NCBI GenBank assembly: GCA_050249835.1
Contig: JBFWPT010000006.1
Coordinates: forward strand, 36,467-100,466
DNA length: 64,000 nt
Direction: 5' to 3'
Source of the DNA: Miltoncostaea sp050249835
GTDB lineage: Bacteria > Actinomycetota > Thermoleophilia > Miltoncostaeales > Miltoncostaeaceae
A model generated the notes under the pieces. That model was not told the origin of the DNA and did not search any database. It saw only the letters and a program-made list of their open reading frames with translations. The position numbers and the translations under genes are program-made. Below are positions 1 through 10,213 of the stretch, piece after piece. How positions within the stretch are numbered: position 1 is the stretch's first letter; every line of letters begins with the position of its first letter.

Positions 1-2
1 GG

Positions 3-557
3 TGGTGGGCGGTGGCGATGACGGCGCTCCTCGGGGCGGTGCTCGGGGCCGTGTCCGCCCAGGGCCACGCGAGCGTCACCGACTTCCCCGTCCTGCAGGT
101 GGGCGCACACCTGGTGCATGTCGCCGCGGTCGCCGTGTGGCTCGGCGGCCTCGCCCTGCTCGCCGTCGCGCTCTGGCGCCTGCCGCGGGTCGACCCGGCG
201 GCCGGGCCCGTCGTCGCCGGGCGCCTGCTGACCCGCTTCTCGCGCATCGCCCTGGCGGCGGTCGCCATCGCCATCGTGACCGGTGTGGTGCGGACGCTGG
301 GCGAGCTGAGCGACCCCGCCCAGCTCTGGGAGACCCCCTACGGCCGCAGCATCCTCATCAAGCTGGCCCTCCTGATCCCCATCGGCGCGATCGCGCTCTA
401 CGAGCGGAGGATCACCGAGGCCGTAGCGCGCATCTCGCGCCCCAACCTCCCCACGCTGCGCCTCGTGCGCCGCACCGCGGCCGTCGAGCTGGCGTTGTCA
501 CTCGTGGTCGTGCTCGTCGCGACGGTACTCGTGGCCCAGGTCCCCGGGGCCGCTTGA
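3..557 (+). CDS. CopD-domain copper-resistance membrane protein, C-terminal part
   Basis: The reading frame is already open at the left edge, so the true start lies outside the window. The 181 or so visible residues hold about four hydrophobic helices (near 28-50, 74-92, 113-128 and 153-175). The first carries the H-x6-W-x-GGL pattern typical of the CopD family, which is thought to help move copper across the cytoplasmic membrane or supply it to cuproproteins. Full-length CopD or YcnJ-like proteins are much longer, so most of this gene is missing here. A YcnI-like copper protein lies elsewhere in the window (28201-28866) but is not linked to it. The family is fairly clear; the precise role is inferred. 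Confidence 0.75.
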   Translation, partial: WWAVAMTALLGAVLGAVSAQGHASVTDFPVLQVGAHLVHVAAVAVWLGGLALLAVALWRLPRVDPAAGPVVAGRLLTRFSRIALAAVAIAIVTGVVRTLGELSDPAQLWETPYGRSILIKLALLIPIGAIALYERRITEAVARISRPNLPTLRLVRRTAAVELALSLVVVLVATVLVAQVPGAA

Positions 558-572
558 ACTTCCCCGGGTCGG

Positions 573-578
573 TAGTCT
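573..578 (+). promoter_or_regulatory. Candidate -10 element of malate synthase
   Basis: TAGTCT sits 39 bases before the aceB ATG, just after the stop of the upstream membrane gene. It matches the TAnnnT boxes that recur before other genes in this window. No convincing -35 is visible. Confidence 0.35.
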
Positions 579-617
579 CCGGGGGTTGCCGCGACGAGGA
601 AAGGTGCAACGCACGCC

Positions 618-2213
<1,596 letters not shown>

Positions 2214-2220
2214 AGCGGCG

Positions 2221-2257
2221 CCGGTGGCCCCTCCCGCCGGGCGGGAGGGGCCACCGG
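2221..2257. terminator. Bidirectional hairpin terminator between aceB and the SIP gene
   Basis: A perfect 17-bp stem (arms 2221-2237 and 2241-2257) closes on a 3-base CGG loop between two convergent genes. There is no T-tract, as is common in GC-rich actinobacteria. Confidence 0.8.
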
Positions 2258-2259
2258 GG

Positions 2260-3489
2260 TCAGTCGTGGTCGCGATGCCAGTAGCCGACGGCCGCGAGCA
2301 GGTCGCGGGGGAAGCCCCGCTCGCGCAGCAGGTGGTTCCGCAGCGCCGACACGACGTGGGTCTCGGCGGCCACCCACACCTGGCCCCGGCCCTCCGGCAG
2401 CACGAGGCCGGCGAGCGCGGCGGGCAGGCCCGAGTCCACGCCCGGCGCCCGGTCCCGCCGGTACACGGCGCGCACCTCCAGCCCGTCGCCCGACGGCAGG
2501 GCCGGGCCCTCGGCCTCGTCGGCGACCTCCACGACGGCGACGGTGCGGTGGCCCGCCGGGCGGCTCTCGGCGATGGCGGCGAGGGCCGGCAGCCCGGTCT
2601 CGTCGGCGACGAGCAGGCTCCAGGAGGCGGCGGGGTCCGTGACCCAGTGGGTGCGGGTGCCGCCGAAGCCGACGGCGTCGCCCGGCACCGCACGGGCGGC
2701 CCAGTCGCCGGCGTGGCCGGGCTCGTCGTGGAGGAAGAAGTCGATCGTGATCCGCAGGGCGCCCCGGTCGAAGGCGCGGACCGTGTAGTTGCGGACCTGC
2801 TGCGCGGGGGCGTCGTCCGGGAACCGCCAGCGCCCCTCCTCCGGGAGCACCAGGTCAGCTCCGGCCGACGGCCAGACCAGCGTGATGATCTCCCCCGGCT
2901 CGTCGACGCGCAGGCTCGCGAGGGCGGGGCTCGTGAGCACCAGCCGGCGCATCGCGGGCGTGAGGGCGACGGCCTCCACGACCTCCAGCACCCCGACGCG
3001 CTGCGGGAAGGGGCGGCGGGGCGGGAGGGGCGCGCCGGCCCCGGGCACGTGGGCGACGACCAGGGCGACGTGGCCGGTGGGCGTCTCCGCGAAGTCGACC
3101 TCGTCGACCTCGATGCCCTCCCGGGCGCAGAACGCGGCGAACACGTCGTCGAGGTCGGGGCCCTCCGGGTGGACCGGCCAGCGGGCCAGCACGTCGCCAC
3201 CGGCCGTCGGCGCCGCGCCGAGGGCGCCCGCGAGGGCCACGGCGTCCGCGGGCGCGATCGGGTCCCGCACGGCGAGGTGGACCACGTCGTAGGCGCCGGG
3301 CTCGAGGGCGGCGGCGGCCCCGGCGGGGTCGAGCACCTCCACGGCGGCGCCCCCGGCCGCCAGGGCGGCGACGGCGGGATCGGAGGGGTCGCCGACGTGC
3401 ACGACGCGCGCCCCGTCGCCCGGCCGCAGGGCGGCGAGGGCGCCGGCGACGACGTCCCGTGTGACTTCGTCGTCTCGTATGTCCTGCAT
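2260..3489 (-). CDS. Siderophore-interacting flavoprotein with extra N-terminal domain
   Basis: The C-terminal 260 residues form an FAD-binding siderophore-interacting protein (SIP, ferric-chelate reductase). It has an RNYTVR flavin motif near residue 232, the HDEPGHAGDWA loop after it, and the characteristic end GYWHRDHD. Such proteins reduce ferric siderophores with NAD(P)H in the cytosol to release iron. The first 150 residues are not part of a standard SIP. They read as a small Rossmann-like alpha/beta segment (VVHVGDPSDPAVAAL) followed by an alpha/beta part, which I cannot name with certainty. A TTAGG-type iron-box-like palindrome abuts the start codon. Divergent from sixA. Confidence 0.88.
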   Translation of the reverse strand: MQDIRDDEVTRDVVAGALAALRPGDGARVVHVGDPSDPAVAALAAGGAAVEVLDPAGAAAALEPGAYDVVHLAVRDPIAPADAVALAGALGAAPTAGGDVLARWPVHPEGPDLDDVFAAFCAREGIEVDEVDFAETPTGHVALVVAHVPGAGAPLPPRRPFPQRVGVLEVVEAVALTPAMRRLVLTSPALASLRVDEPGEIITLVWPSAGADLVLPEEGRWRFPDDAPAQQVRNYTVRAFDRGALRITIDFFLHDEPGHAGDWAARAVPGDAVGFGGTRTHWVTDPAASWSLLVADETGLPALAAIAESRPAGHRTVAVVEVADEAEGPALPSGDGLEVRAVYRRDRAPGVDSGLPAALAGLVLPEGRGQVWVAAETHVVSALRNHLLRERGFPRDLLAAVGYWHRDHD

Positions 3490-3502
3490 TCGGTCAGCCT
3501 AA
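3489..3502 (-). promoter_or_regulatory. Possible DtxR/IdeR-type iron box
   Basis: On the minus strand this reads TTAGGCTGACCGAA, an imperfect match to the TTAGG...CCTAA dyad bound by iron-dependent DtxR/IdeR repressors. It lies immediately upstream of the ferric-siderophore reductase start. It is a single weak match, but the gene context makes it plausible. Confidence 0.4.
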
Positions 3503-3542
3503 CGACTTGGACGCCGCCCGGTCCGTGGAGGATGCTCCGCGG

Positions 3543-4037
3543 GTGCTGCTGATGCTTCTCCGCCACGGGGTCGCCGAGGACGCCGGCCCCGCGACCGGCC
3601 ACCGCGACGAACCGCGGGCGCTCACGCCGGAGGGGATCGCGAAGATGGAGGCCGCGGCGCGCGGGATGGCGGCGTTGCGCCTGGTGGTGGACGGGGTGGT
3701 GACGAGCCCCCTGGTGCGGTGCCGTCAGACCGCCGGGATCGTGGGCGCCGCGCTCGGCGCCACCTGGCGCGAGGACCGGCGGCTGCGGCCGGGCGCGCGC
3801 CTCGACGCGGTGGAGGACGTGCTGATCGAGCACCCGGACGCGGAGGCCCTCATGCTCTGCGGGCACCAGCCGGACCTGTCCCTCGTCGTCGCCGAGCTCA
3901 CGGGCGGGGCCCACGTGGAGTTCCGCAAGGGCTCACTTGCGCTGCTCGAGGTGACGTCGGCACGGCCCGGCGGCGGCGTGCTGCGGGCCCTCTACCCCCC
4001 GGCGGCGCTCCGCCGGATCGGCGAGCCGGCGGGCTAG
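3543..4037 (+). CDS. sixA: SixA-like phosphohistidine phosphatase
   Basis: Small histidine-phosphatase-superfamily protein. The catalytic RHG lies at the very N-terminus (MLLRHG), with the second-half signature CGHQPDLS near residue 115. SixA enzymes remove phosphate from phosphohistidine on phosphotransfer proteins. An upstream TTG at 3507 is in frame but has no ribosome site. GTG 3543 has GGAG 12 bases upstream and places RHG where SixA proteins have it, so I start there (about 164 residues). It is divergent from the siderophore reductase and followed closely by a convergent small gene. Confidence 0.88.
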   Translation: MLLMLLRHGVAEDAGPATGHRDEPRALTPEGIAKMEAAARGMAALRLVVDGVVTSPLVRCRQTAGIVGAALGATWREDRRLRPGARLDAVEDVLIEHPDAEALMLCGHQPDLSLVVAELTGGAHVEFRKGSLALLEVTSARPGGGVLRALYPPAALRRIGEPAG

Positions 4038-4041
4038 GAGG

Positions 4042-4311
4042 TCAGGCGGTGGCCGCGAAGATCACGCGGCCGCGGCGCACCTCGACGACGATCGCCCCCT
4101 CGGCGCCGGACGCGCCGGACCAGCGCAGCGCGGCGCGGGCGCCGTGCTGCTGGGGCGCCGACCACCCCTCCGCCGCCGACGCGACGGCAGCGTGGGCGGA
4201 GGCGGCCGCCTGCCGGCCGCGGAGGGTGCCCTCGGGGGCGAGCCAGACGGCGTCCTCGGCGTAGAGGTCCGCGAGCGCGGCCGCGTCGCGCGCGGCTGAC
4301 GCCGCGATCAC
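4042..4311 (-). CDS. SnoaL/NTF2-like small protein, possibly N-terminally incomplete
   Basis: The 89-residue product reads ARDAAALADLYAEDAVWLAPEG, a typical SnoaL/NTF2-like beginning of an alpha-beta cone domain. These usually run 110-140 residues. The frame continues upstream as plausible coding (DERERDALPVLERV...) to the TAG at 4378-4380 without any ATG, GTG or TTG. GTG 4311 is therefore the only canonical start, yet it cuts off part of the first helix. The real start may be non-canonical, or the gene may be a decaying copy. Function unknown. Confidence 0.55.
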   Translation of the reverse strand: MIAASAARDAAALADLYAEDAVWLAPEGTLRGRQAAASAHAAVASAAEGWSAPQQHGARAALRWSGASGAEGAIVVEVRRGRVIFAATA

Positions 4312-4377
4312 CCGCTCGAGGACCGGGAGCGCGTCCCGCTCGCGGTCCTCATCGCTGGGGTGGCCGCCGGCGATCGG

Positions 4378-4737
4378 CTACATCCCCGGCGGCGCGGGCT
4401 CGATCGAGCGGGAGAAGAGCACGAGCAGCTCCGGGGAGAGGAGCGTCTCGGAGGAGTCCACGACCTGCGCGACCAGCTCCAGCCGGTCCTCCTCGGCCTT
4501 CTCGCGGATCTTCTCCCAGCCGAGGCGCTCCTGGTCGCGGTCGACCGCGAGGTCGGCCATGGTCATCGCGACCTTCTCGCTGATCCGCGGCGACGAGAGC
4601 TGATGATGGGCGTCGACGAGCAGGATCAACCGCACCCAGCCCTGCTCACCGTTGTCGCGCGCGTGGCGGCTCCACTCGGGCGACACGTGCGGCTCCAGCC
4701 GCCCGAGCAGCTCGTCCCAGCCCTCCGGGGCGCTCAA
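4378..4737 (-). CDS. Hypothetical protein coupled to SHOCT protein
   Basis: A 119-residue soluble, charged helical protein with no family I recognise. The chosen start is TTG 4737, which overlaps the TGA of the upstream SHOCT gene in the string TTGA, implying translational coupling. The frame stays open further upstream, but there it only shadows the SHOCT gene. It contains an acidic, helix-rich stretch (EKIREKAEEDRLELVAQVV) and ends PAPPGM. It forms a two-gene unit with the SHOCT-domain gene. Confidence 0.65.
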   Translation of the reverse strand: MSAPEGWDELLGRLEPHVSPEWSRHARDNGEQGWVRLILLVDAHHQLSSPRISEKVAMTMADLAVDRDQERLGWEKIREKAEEDRLELVAQVVDSSETLLSPELLVLFSRSIEPAPPGM

Positions 4738-5003
4738 ACCCGCGACAGGAGCTCGGCCTTCTTGGCCTGGAACTCCTCCTCCGTGATGAGGCCCTCGTCC
4801 CGCAGGCGGCCGACCTCGCGGATGAGATCCGCGGGCGCGTCGGCCTTCTTGCGGGGACGCATGGTGGTCCGGGGATCGCCGACGAGCCGGCTGAGATCCT
4901 CCCCGGCCTGCTTGGCGAGCTTGGTCAGCTGGTCGATGACGCGCTGGAGCTCCTGGCCCACATCGCGCGCCGCCTGGCGCATCTGCTCCTGGGAATCGGT
5001 CAT
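4734..5003 (-). CDS. SHOCT-domain small protein
   Basis: 89 residues. The N-terminal 60 form a charged amphipathic helical region (EQMRQAARDVGQELQRVIDQ). The C-terminal 30 are a SHOCT module, RLRDEGLITEEEFQAKKAEL, a short oligomerisation-like motif common at the ends of bacterial proteins. It probably acts as a small structural or regulatory oligomer; no enzymatic residues are seen. Its stop overlaps the start of the downstream gene. Upstream lies a repeat-rich intergenic region. Confidence 0.8.
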   Translation of the reverse strand: MTDSQEQMRQAARDVGQELQRVIDQLTKLAKQAGEDLSRLVGDPRTTMRPRKKADAPADLIREVGRLRDEGLITEEEFQAKKAELLSRV

Positions 5004-5066
5004 GCCCTGAGCCTATCGCCTCGGCGCCGGAACCACCCGTCCCCGCCGGCGGCCGCCCGCGACCCA

Positions 5067-5149
5067 TGGCTCACTTGGGCCACGCCTCTGGCTCGGTCGG
5101 GTTCGAGCCCATGGCGCGGTCGGGGCAGGCAGATGGCTCACTTGGGCCA
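5067..5149 (+). repeat. Dispersed intergenic repeat, locus A (two units)
   Basis: TGGCTCACTTGGGCCA occurs at 5067-5082 and again at 5134-5149, and ATGGCGCGGTCGGGGCA at 5111-5127. The same paired elements recur at 6082-6119, at 37438-37537 (inverted) and, in part, near 38329. TGGC/GCCA ends make the 16-mer an imperfect inverted repeat. It lies between a leftward gene and the HEAT-like gene. Confidence 0.85.
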
Positions 5150-5183
5150 TACAGGGCCGAGGAACCGTGGCCGATGAGGGGAG

Positions 5184-6209
5184 GTGACCGGGTCCCCCTT
5201 ACTCATGGACGCCGACGCCGTCCTCACCGCGATCGCCGGAACCCCGGGGGGTGTCGGGGTCGGCGAGGTCCTCGCCGCCGTGGCCCCCGGGCGAGCTCTG
5301 AAGGAGGCGTGGCATGCCGGCGACGACGGTGCCCGTGTCGTCATCGCGCGTGCCCTTCGCGATCGAGGGGGCGAGCGGTGGTCCGTCCCTGTGCTTGCGG
5401 CGGCACTCGACGGGGGTGTGGAGCCGGGGGTACGGCACGAGGCGCTGCGGACGCTCGGCCACATCGGGACGCCGCGGGCGCGGCGAGCTGTTCTCGACCG
5501 GGCCGAAGCGTTGTGGCGGGACGCACCGGCCGATCTGCTCCAGGCCGCGGGATCCGCGGGGCTGACCGAGCTGGCGCCGCAGGCCTTCGAGGCTCTTGTG
5601 CACGACAGCCCCGTGATGCGCTGGCGCGGCGCGGTCCTCGTCGCCGTCGCGGCGTCACCCGGAGCCGCCGCGGCGATCCAGCGGTCGGCCGACGGGATCG
5701 CCGACGCCGTGTGGAGGCGGACGGTCCAGGAGGCCGTGGACAGCATCGGCCGGAACCGACGCCCTCTACGGCCCGTCGCGACCCGGTCCCTCGCCATCCG
5801 GTCACCCTTGTTCGGCACCCTGCCGCTGACGATCGTGGTCGGCGCGCCGCATGCATCCGCCGGGGCGGGCCGCCCGTACGCCCGCTGGGCCGTGCGGACC
5901 AGGTACGCCCCGTTGCGGTTCCCCCCGCAGCACCTCGCCCGGGGTGACGACGAGCTCGGCGCGCTCCACCAGGGCGATCGAGGAGGCGGAGTTCGCCGTG
6001 GCCGGGTCCTACGAGGCCCACCGGGGCTGGGTCACCCACCCGGATGGGTCCCCGCTGGAGCCGCAGGAGTAGCCGTGCCCCATGGCGCGGTCGGGGCAGT
6101 CAGGTGGCTCACTTGGGCCGTCCACGGAGGGCAGGGGCGGCCGGCCACGGCGCGTGAGATGCCCCGCTTGACCCCCGGTGGCCGGATGGTGGTACCGTCG
6201 AGGTTGTGA
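5184..6209 (+). CDS. HEAT-repeat-like protein, C-terminal end uncertain
   Basis: The first 190 residues are alpha-helical with repeated A/L patterns resembling HEAT or PBS-lyase repeats (VPVLAAALDGGVEPGVRHEA, LRTLGHIGTPRARRAVLD). They probably form a protein-protein interaction scaffold. Beyond about nucleotide 5760 the translation loses normal protein character and runs through a repeat unit before stopping, so the true 3' end is probably degraded. ATG 5205 is an alternative start. The gene lies between two direct copies of the dispersed repeat, like a one-gene cassette. No function can be assigned. Confidence 0.45.
   Translation: MTGSPLLMDADAVLTAIAGTPGGVGVGEVLAAVAPGRALKEAWHAGDDGARVVIARALRDRGGERWSVPVLAAALDGGVEPGVRHEALRTLGHIGTPRARRAVLDRAEALWRDAPADLLQAAGSAGLTELAPQAFEALVHDSPVMRWRGAVLVAVAASPGAAAAIQRSADGIADAVWRRTVQEAVDSIGRNRRPLRPVATRSLAIRSPLFGTLPLTIVVGAPHASAGAGRPYARWAVRTRYAPLRFPPQHLARGDDELGALHQGDRGGGVRRGRVLRGPPGLGHPPGWVPAGAAGVAVPHGAVGAVRWLTWAVHGGQGRPATAREMPRLTPGGRMVVPSRL
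5770..6072. pseudogene. Degenerate coding remnant
   Basis: Short protein-like stretches appear in different frames with no intact gene. On the plus strand a frame ends AEFAVAGSYEAHRGWVTHP and stops at TAG 6070. On the minus strand SIALVERAELVVTPGEVLRG runs into a C6 homopolymer at 5921-5926 and would continue, after a one-base shift, as NRNGAYLVRTAQRAYGRPA. This looks like the frameshifted remains of a gene, or a sequencing slip in the homopolymer. Confidence 0.35.
6082..6119 (+). repeat. Dispersed intergenic repeat, locus B
   Basis: One full unit: ATGGCGCGGTCGGGGCA (6082-6098), a 6-base spacer, then TGGCTCACTTGGGCC (6105-6119). Same orientation as locus A, on the other side of the HEAT-like gene. 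Confidence 0.85.
6193..6198 (+). promoter_or_regulatory. -10 element of marR gene, leaderless type
   Basis: TACCGT lies 7 bases before the GTG at 6206, a spacing that would start the mRNA at or next to the start codon. Confidence 0.4.
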
Positions 6210-6685
6210 ACCGGGAAACGATCGCCGGGGAGGGGGATCGCGCCGAGCTGGCGCGGCGTGCGACCGACGCCTTGGAGCGGGTCGCGTGCGCGTCGTCCCG
6301 GGATCTGGACCGCCACGCCGCCGGGTTCGGGCTCTCGGACGCCAAGCTCGAGGTGATCGAGGCGCTCTGCGTCCGCGATGAGCGGTGCGCGTGCCTCCAC
6401 GCCCTCGGCGCCGAGCTCGGGGTGACGCGGCCCAACGTGACGAAGCTCGTGGACGGGCTCGAGCGGGGTGGGCTGGTGGAGCGCCGGCCGCATCCGACGG
6501 ACGGGCGGATGGTCCACGCGCACCTCACCGACGAGGGCGTCGAGATGGCCGAATCGGCGCTGCCGGGGCGCCGGGACACCATCCAGCGCATGTGGGACGT
6601 CCTCGGCGACGAGGAGCTCGCCCAGCTGGTGGAGCTGCTGGACGCGGTGGCGGACCGGACGGCCGCGGGGGCCGCCGCCCGCTGA
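6206..6685 (+). CDS. MarR-family transcriptional regulator
   Basis: 159 residues with a central winged helix: LHALGAELGVTRPNVTKLVD (recognition helix), then RGGLVERRPHPTDGRMVHAHLTDEG (wing). It is flanked by helices for dimerisation. MarR proteins are dimeric repressors responding to phenolics, oxidants or antibiotics. Four cysteines cluster before the recognition helix (C near residue 28 and LCVRDERCAC near 53-60), so thiol sensing is possible but unproven. It stands alone and is convergent with citrate synthase, so its target is not obvious. Confidence 0.9.
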   Translation: MNRETIAGEGDRAELARRATDALERVACASSRDLDRHAAGFGLSDAKLEVIEALCVRDERCACLHALGAELGVTRPNVTKLVDGLERGGLVERRPHPTDGRMVHAHLTDEGVEMAESALPGRRDTIQRMWDVLGDEELAQLVELLDAVADRTAAGAAAR

Positions 6686-6698
6686 GCCCCCGCCCGCC

Positions 6699-6719
6699 GG
6701 CCCGGCGCGACGCCGGGCC
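6699..6719. terminator. Hairpin terminator between marR and gltA
   Basis: A 9-bp perfect stem (GGCCCGGCG / CGCCGGGCC) with a CGA loop between convergent genes. No T-tract. Confidence 0.65.
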
Positions 6720-6739
6720 GACGGGGGAGCGGAACGGTC

Positions 6740-8068
<1,329 letters not shown>

Positions 8069-8201
8069 GAAAAGCATTCCCTTGACGCGTTTTGCGCACC
8101 TGCCCGGTGCCCCTTGTGAAGTCGCTCCGAGGGATTCTAGGCGTCCGGAGCCCGCTTTGGGCTGAACGGAGGGGCCGGACGGCCCGGCCGGAGGGGGCTG
8201 G

Positions 8202-8207
8202 TAGCAT
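8202..8207 (+). promoter_or_regulatory. Candidate -10 of NYN-domain gene
   Basis: TAGCAT in the divergent region between gltA and the NYN gene, about 90 bases before the ATG at 8296. Confidence 0.3.
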
Positions 8208-8295
8208 CCAGGCGCCTGCGTACGCGCGGGCACTCGGCGATCACGCCGCCTGACCCGCCGCCCGCTCCGGGCGGCCACACATTGGAGGACCCCCC

Positions 8296-10161
8296 ATGGC
8301 CGAGCACGAGAGCTCTCTCGCCGTGCTGGTCGACTTCGAGAACATGGCCCGCCCCGGGGCCAAGGGACGAGGCGACTTCGACATCCACCTGGTGCTGAAC
8401 CGCCTGGCCGAGAAGGGCCGGGTGCTGGTGAAGCGCGCCTACGCGGACTGGAGCCGCTACCGCGACGCCCGGCACGAACTGCAGAACGCGGGCCTCGGGC
8501 TCATCGAGATGCCCTCCGCCCGCGAGGGCGCCAAGAACCGCGCCGACATCCAGATGGCGGTCGACGCCATGGAGCTCGCGTACAGCCGCGAGCACGTCGA
8601 CAACTTCGTCATCGTCTCCGGCGACAGCGACTTCACGCCGCTCGTCGGCAAGCTCCGCGAGCTGAACAAGCGCGTCATCGGCGTCGGCAACCGCGAGTCC
8701 GCGTCCGAGCTGCTCATCGCGAACTGCGACGAGTTCATCTTCTACGACCTCCTCGCCGCCCGGGCCGCCGGCGGCGGGTCGCGCCGCGGCGGCGCGGGCA
8801 GCGGCGCCGGGCTGAACCCGGTGCAGCTCCTGCAGGAGACCCTCATCGCCCTGCAGCGCGAGGGCGTCGAGTGGCCGCTCGCCTCGATCGTCAAGGACTC
8901 GATGCGCCGCAAGTACCCGGCGTTCGACGAGAGCGAGCACGGCTTCTCCACCTTCTCCAAGTTCCTGGAGGACGCGGGCGGCACCGGCATGGTGCGCCTG
9001 GAGACGGATCCCCGCAGCGGCACCTACCGCGTGGAGCTCGGCACGACGGTCGCGGCCCCGCCCGTCGCCGCGCCCGCCCCGGCCGCCGAGCGCGGCGGGA
9101 GCGGCGAGGAGACCGAGGGCAGCCGCCGGCGCCGCCGCCGTGGCGGCCGCGGGCGCTCGGAGGGCTCCACGGCCCAGGCGGCCCCCGCCGCCGAGGCGCT
9201 CGCGCCGGACGCCGAGGTGTTCGAGGTCGTCGTCACCCCGACGCCGGACCTCGACGTGGGCACCCTGCCCCCGCTGGACGAGCCGATCTCCTACGAGGAC
9301 ATGATCATGCTCGGCCCGGAGGTCGAGGAGGACGTCCCCGAGCTGGTCGAGGCCACCGACGTCTCCGAGGGCGAGCCGCCGGCCCGCAGCTCGCGCCGCC
9401 GGCGCCGCCGCGGCGCGGGGGCCGACCCCGAGCCGACGATCGAGGACCTCGAGCCCGTGACGGCCGAGGACGTGGCGCCCGCCGCCGAGGCGGAGGCCCC
9501 GGCCGAGGAGGCCGAGGCCGAGGCCGAGGGGACGACTCGCCGCCGCCGCCGTCGCCGCACGGCCGCCGAGCCCGCGCCGACCCCCGGCGACGAGAGCTTC
9601 ACGCCGCCGTCGGGCGACGCGCTGCTCGACGCCGCCCCCGCTGCGGAGGAGGCGCCCGCCGAGGAGGAGGCCCCCGCGCCGAGCCGGCGCCGCGTGCGCC
9701 GCCGGTCCACGGCCGCCGCCGAGGAGGCCCCGGCCGCCGAGGCGGTCGCGGAGCCCGTCGCGGAGCCCGCCGCCGAGGAGGAGGCCCCCAAGCCGAAGCG
9801 GCGCACCCGCGCCAAGAAGGCCGCCGAGCCCACCCCCGAGGAGGCCCCGGCCGCCGAGGCGGTCGCGGAGGCCGCCGCCGAGGAGGAGGCCCCCAAGCCG
9901 AAGCGGCGCACCCGCGCCAAGAAGGCCGCCGAGCCCACCCCCGAGGAGGCCCCGGCCGCCGAGGCGGTCGCGGAGCCCGCGGCCGAGGAGGAGGCCCCCA
10001 AGCCGAAGCGGCGCACCCGCGCCAAGAAGGCCGCCGAGCCCGCCCCCGAGGAGGCCCCGGCCGCCGAGGCCGAGGAGGCCCCCAAGCCGAAGCGGCGCAC
10101 CCGCGCCAAGAAGGCCGCCGAGCCCGCCCCCGAGGCCGAGGAGACGCCGGCCGCGGAGTGA
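8296..10161 (+). CDS. NYN-LOTUS (OST-HTH) protein with repetitive basic tail
   Basis: 621 residues in three parts. Residues 1-155 are a NYN/PIN-like nuclease-fold domain (LAVLVDFENM, ADIQMAVDAM, VIVSGDSDFTPLV) with the conserved acidic residues of metal-dependent RNases. Residues 175-255 resemble an OST-HTH/LOTUS RNA-binding domain (PVQLLQETLIALQREGVEWP). The remaining 365 residues are low-complexity Ala/Glu/Pro with RRRRR and KPKRRTRAKKAAEP blocks, reminiscent of the disordered arms of RNase E or of histone-H1-like tails. It is probably an RNA-processing or RNA-binding protein. The ATG has GGAGG 9 bases upstream. It is followed by a hairpin and a convergent lipoprotein gene. Confidence 0.88.
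   Translation: MAEHESSLAVLVDFENMARPGAKGRGDFDIHLVLNRLAEKGRVLVKRAYADWSRYRDARHELQNAGLGLIEMPSAREGAKNRADIQMAVDAMELAYSREHVDNFVIVSGDSDFTPLVGKLRELNKRVIGVGNRESASELLIANCDEFIFYDLLAARAAGGGSRRGGAGSGAGLNPVQLLQETLIALQREGVEWPLASIVKDSMRRKYPAFDESEHGFSTFSKFLEDAGGTGMVRLETDPRSGTYRVELGTTVAAPPVAAPAPAAERGGSGEETEGSRRRRRRGGRGRSEGSTAQAAPAAEALAPDAEVFEVVVTPTPDLDVGTLPPLDEPISYEDMIMLGPEVEEDVPELVEATDVSEGEPPARSSRRRRRRGAGADPEPTIEDLEPVTAEDVAPAAEAEAPAEEAEAEAEGTTRRRRRRRTAAEPAPTPGDESFTPPSGDALLDAAPAAEEAPAEEEAPAPSRRRVRRRSTAAAEEAPAAEAVAEPVAEPAAEEEAPKPKRRTRAKKAAEPTPEEAPAAEAVAEAAAEEEAPKPKRRTRAKKAAEPTPEEAPAAEAVAEPAAEEEAPKPKRRTRAKKAAEPAPEEAPAAEAEEAPKPKRRTRAKKAAEPAPEAEETPAAE
9775..10133 (+). repeat. In-frame tandem repeat encoding the KPKRRTRAKKAAEP tail
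   Basis: The CCCCCAAG... block recurs at about 9785, 9890, 9995 and 10079. That is three spacings of 105, 105 and 84 bases (35, 35 and 28 codons), all in frame and nearly identical at DNA level. This points to recent expansion by recombination or slippage. Confidence 0.9.
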
Positions 10162-10175
10162 CGCCGCGCGTGCGT

Positions 10176-10196
10176 CCCCGGCCCGGCGGGCCGGGG
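10176..10196. terminator. Hairpin terminator after the NYN gene
   Basis: CCCCGGCCC / GGGCCGGGG, a 9-bp perfect stem with GGC loop, between the convergent NYN and lipoprotein genes. Confidence 0.7.
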
Positions 10197-10213
10197 GCGC
10201 TCCGCGCAACGCG

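Noticed and set aside
8296..10161. RNase E/G
   Set aside because: The basic Ala/Glu tail recalls RNase E, but the catalytic S1 and DNase-I-like domains are missing; the N-terminus is a NYN fold.
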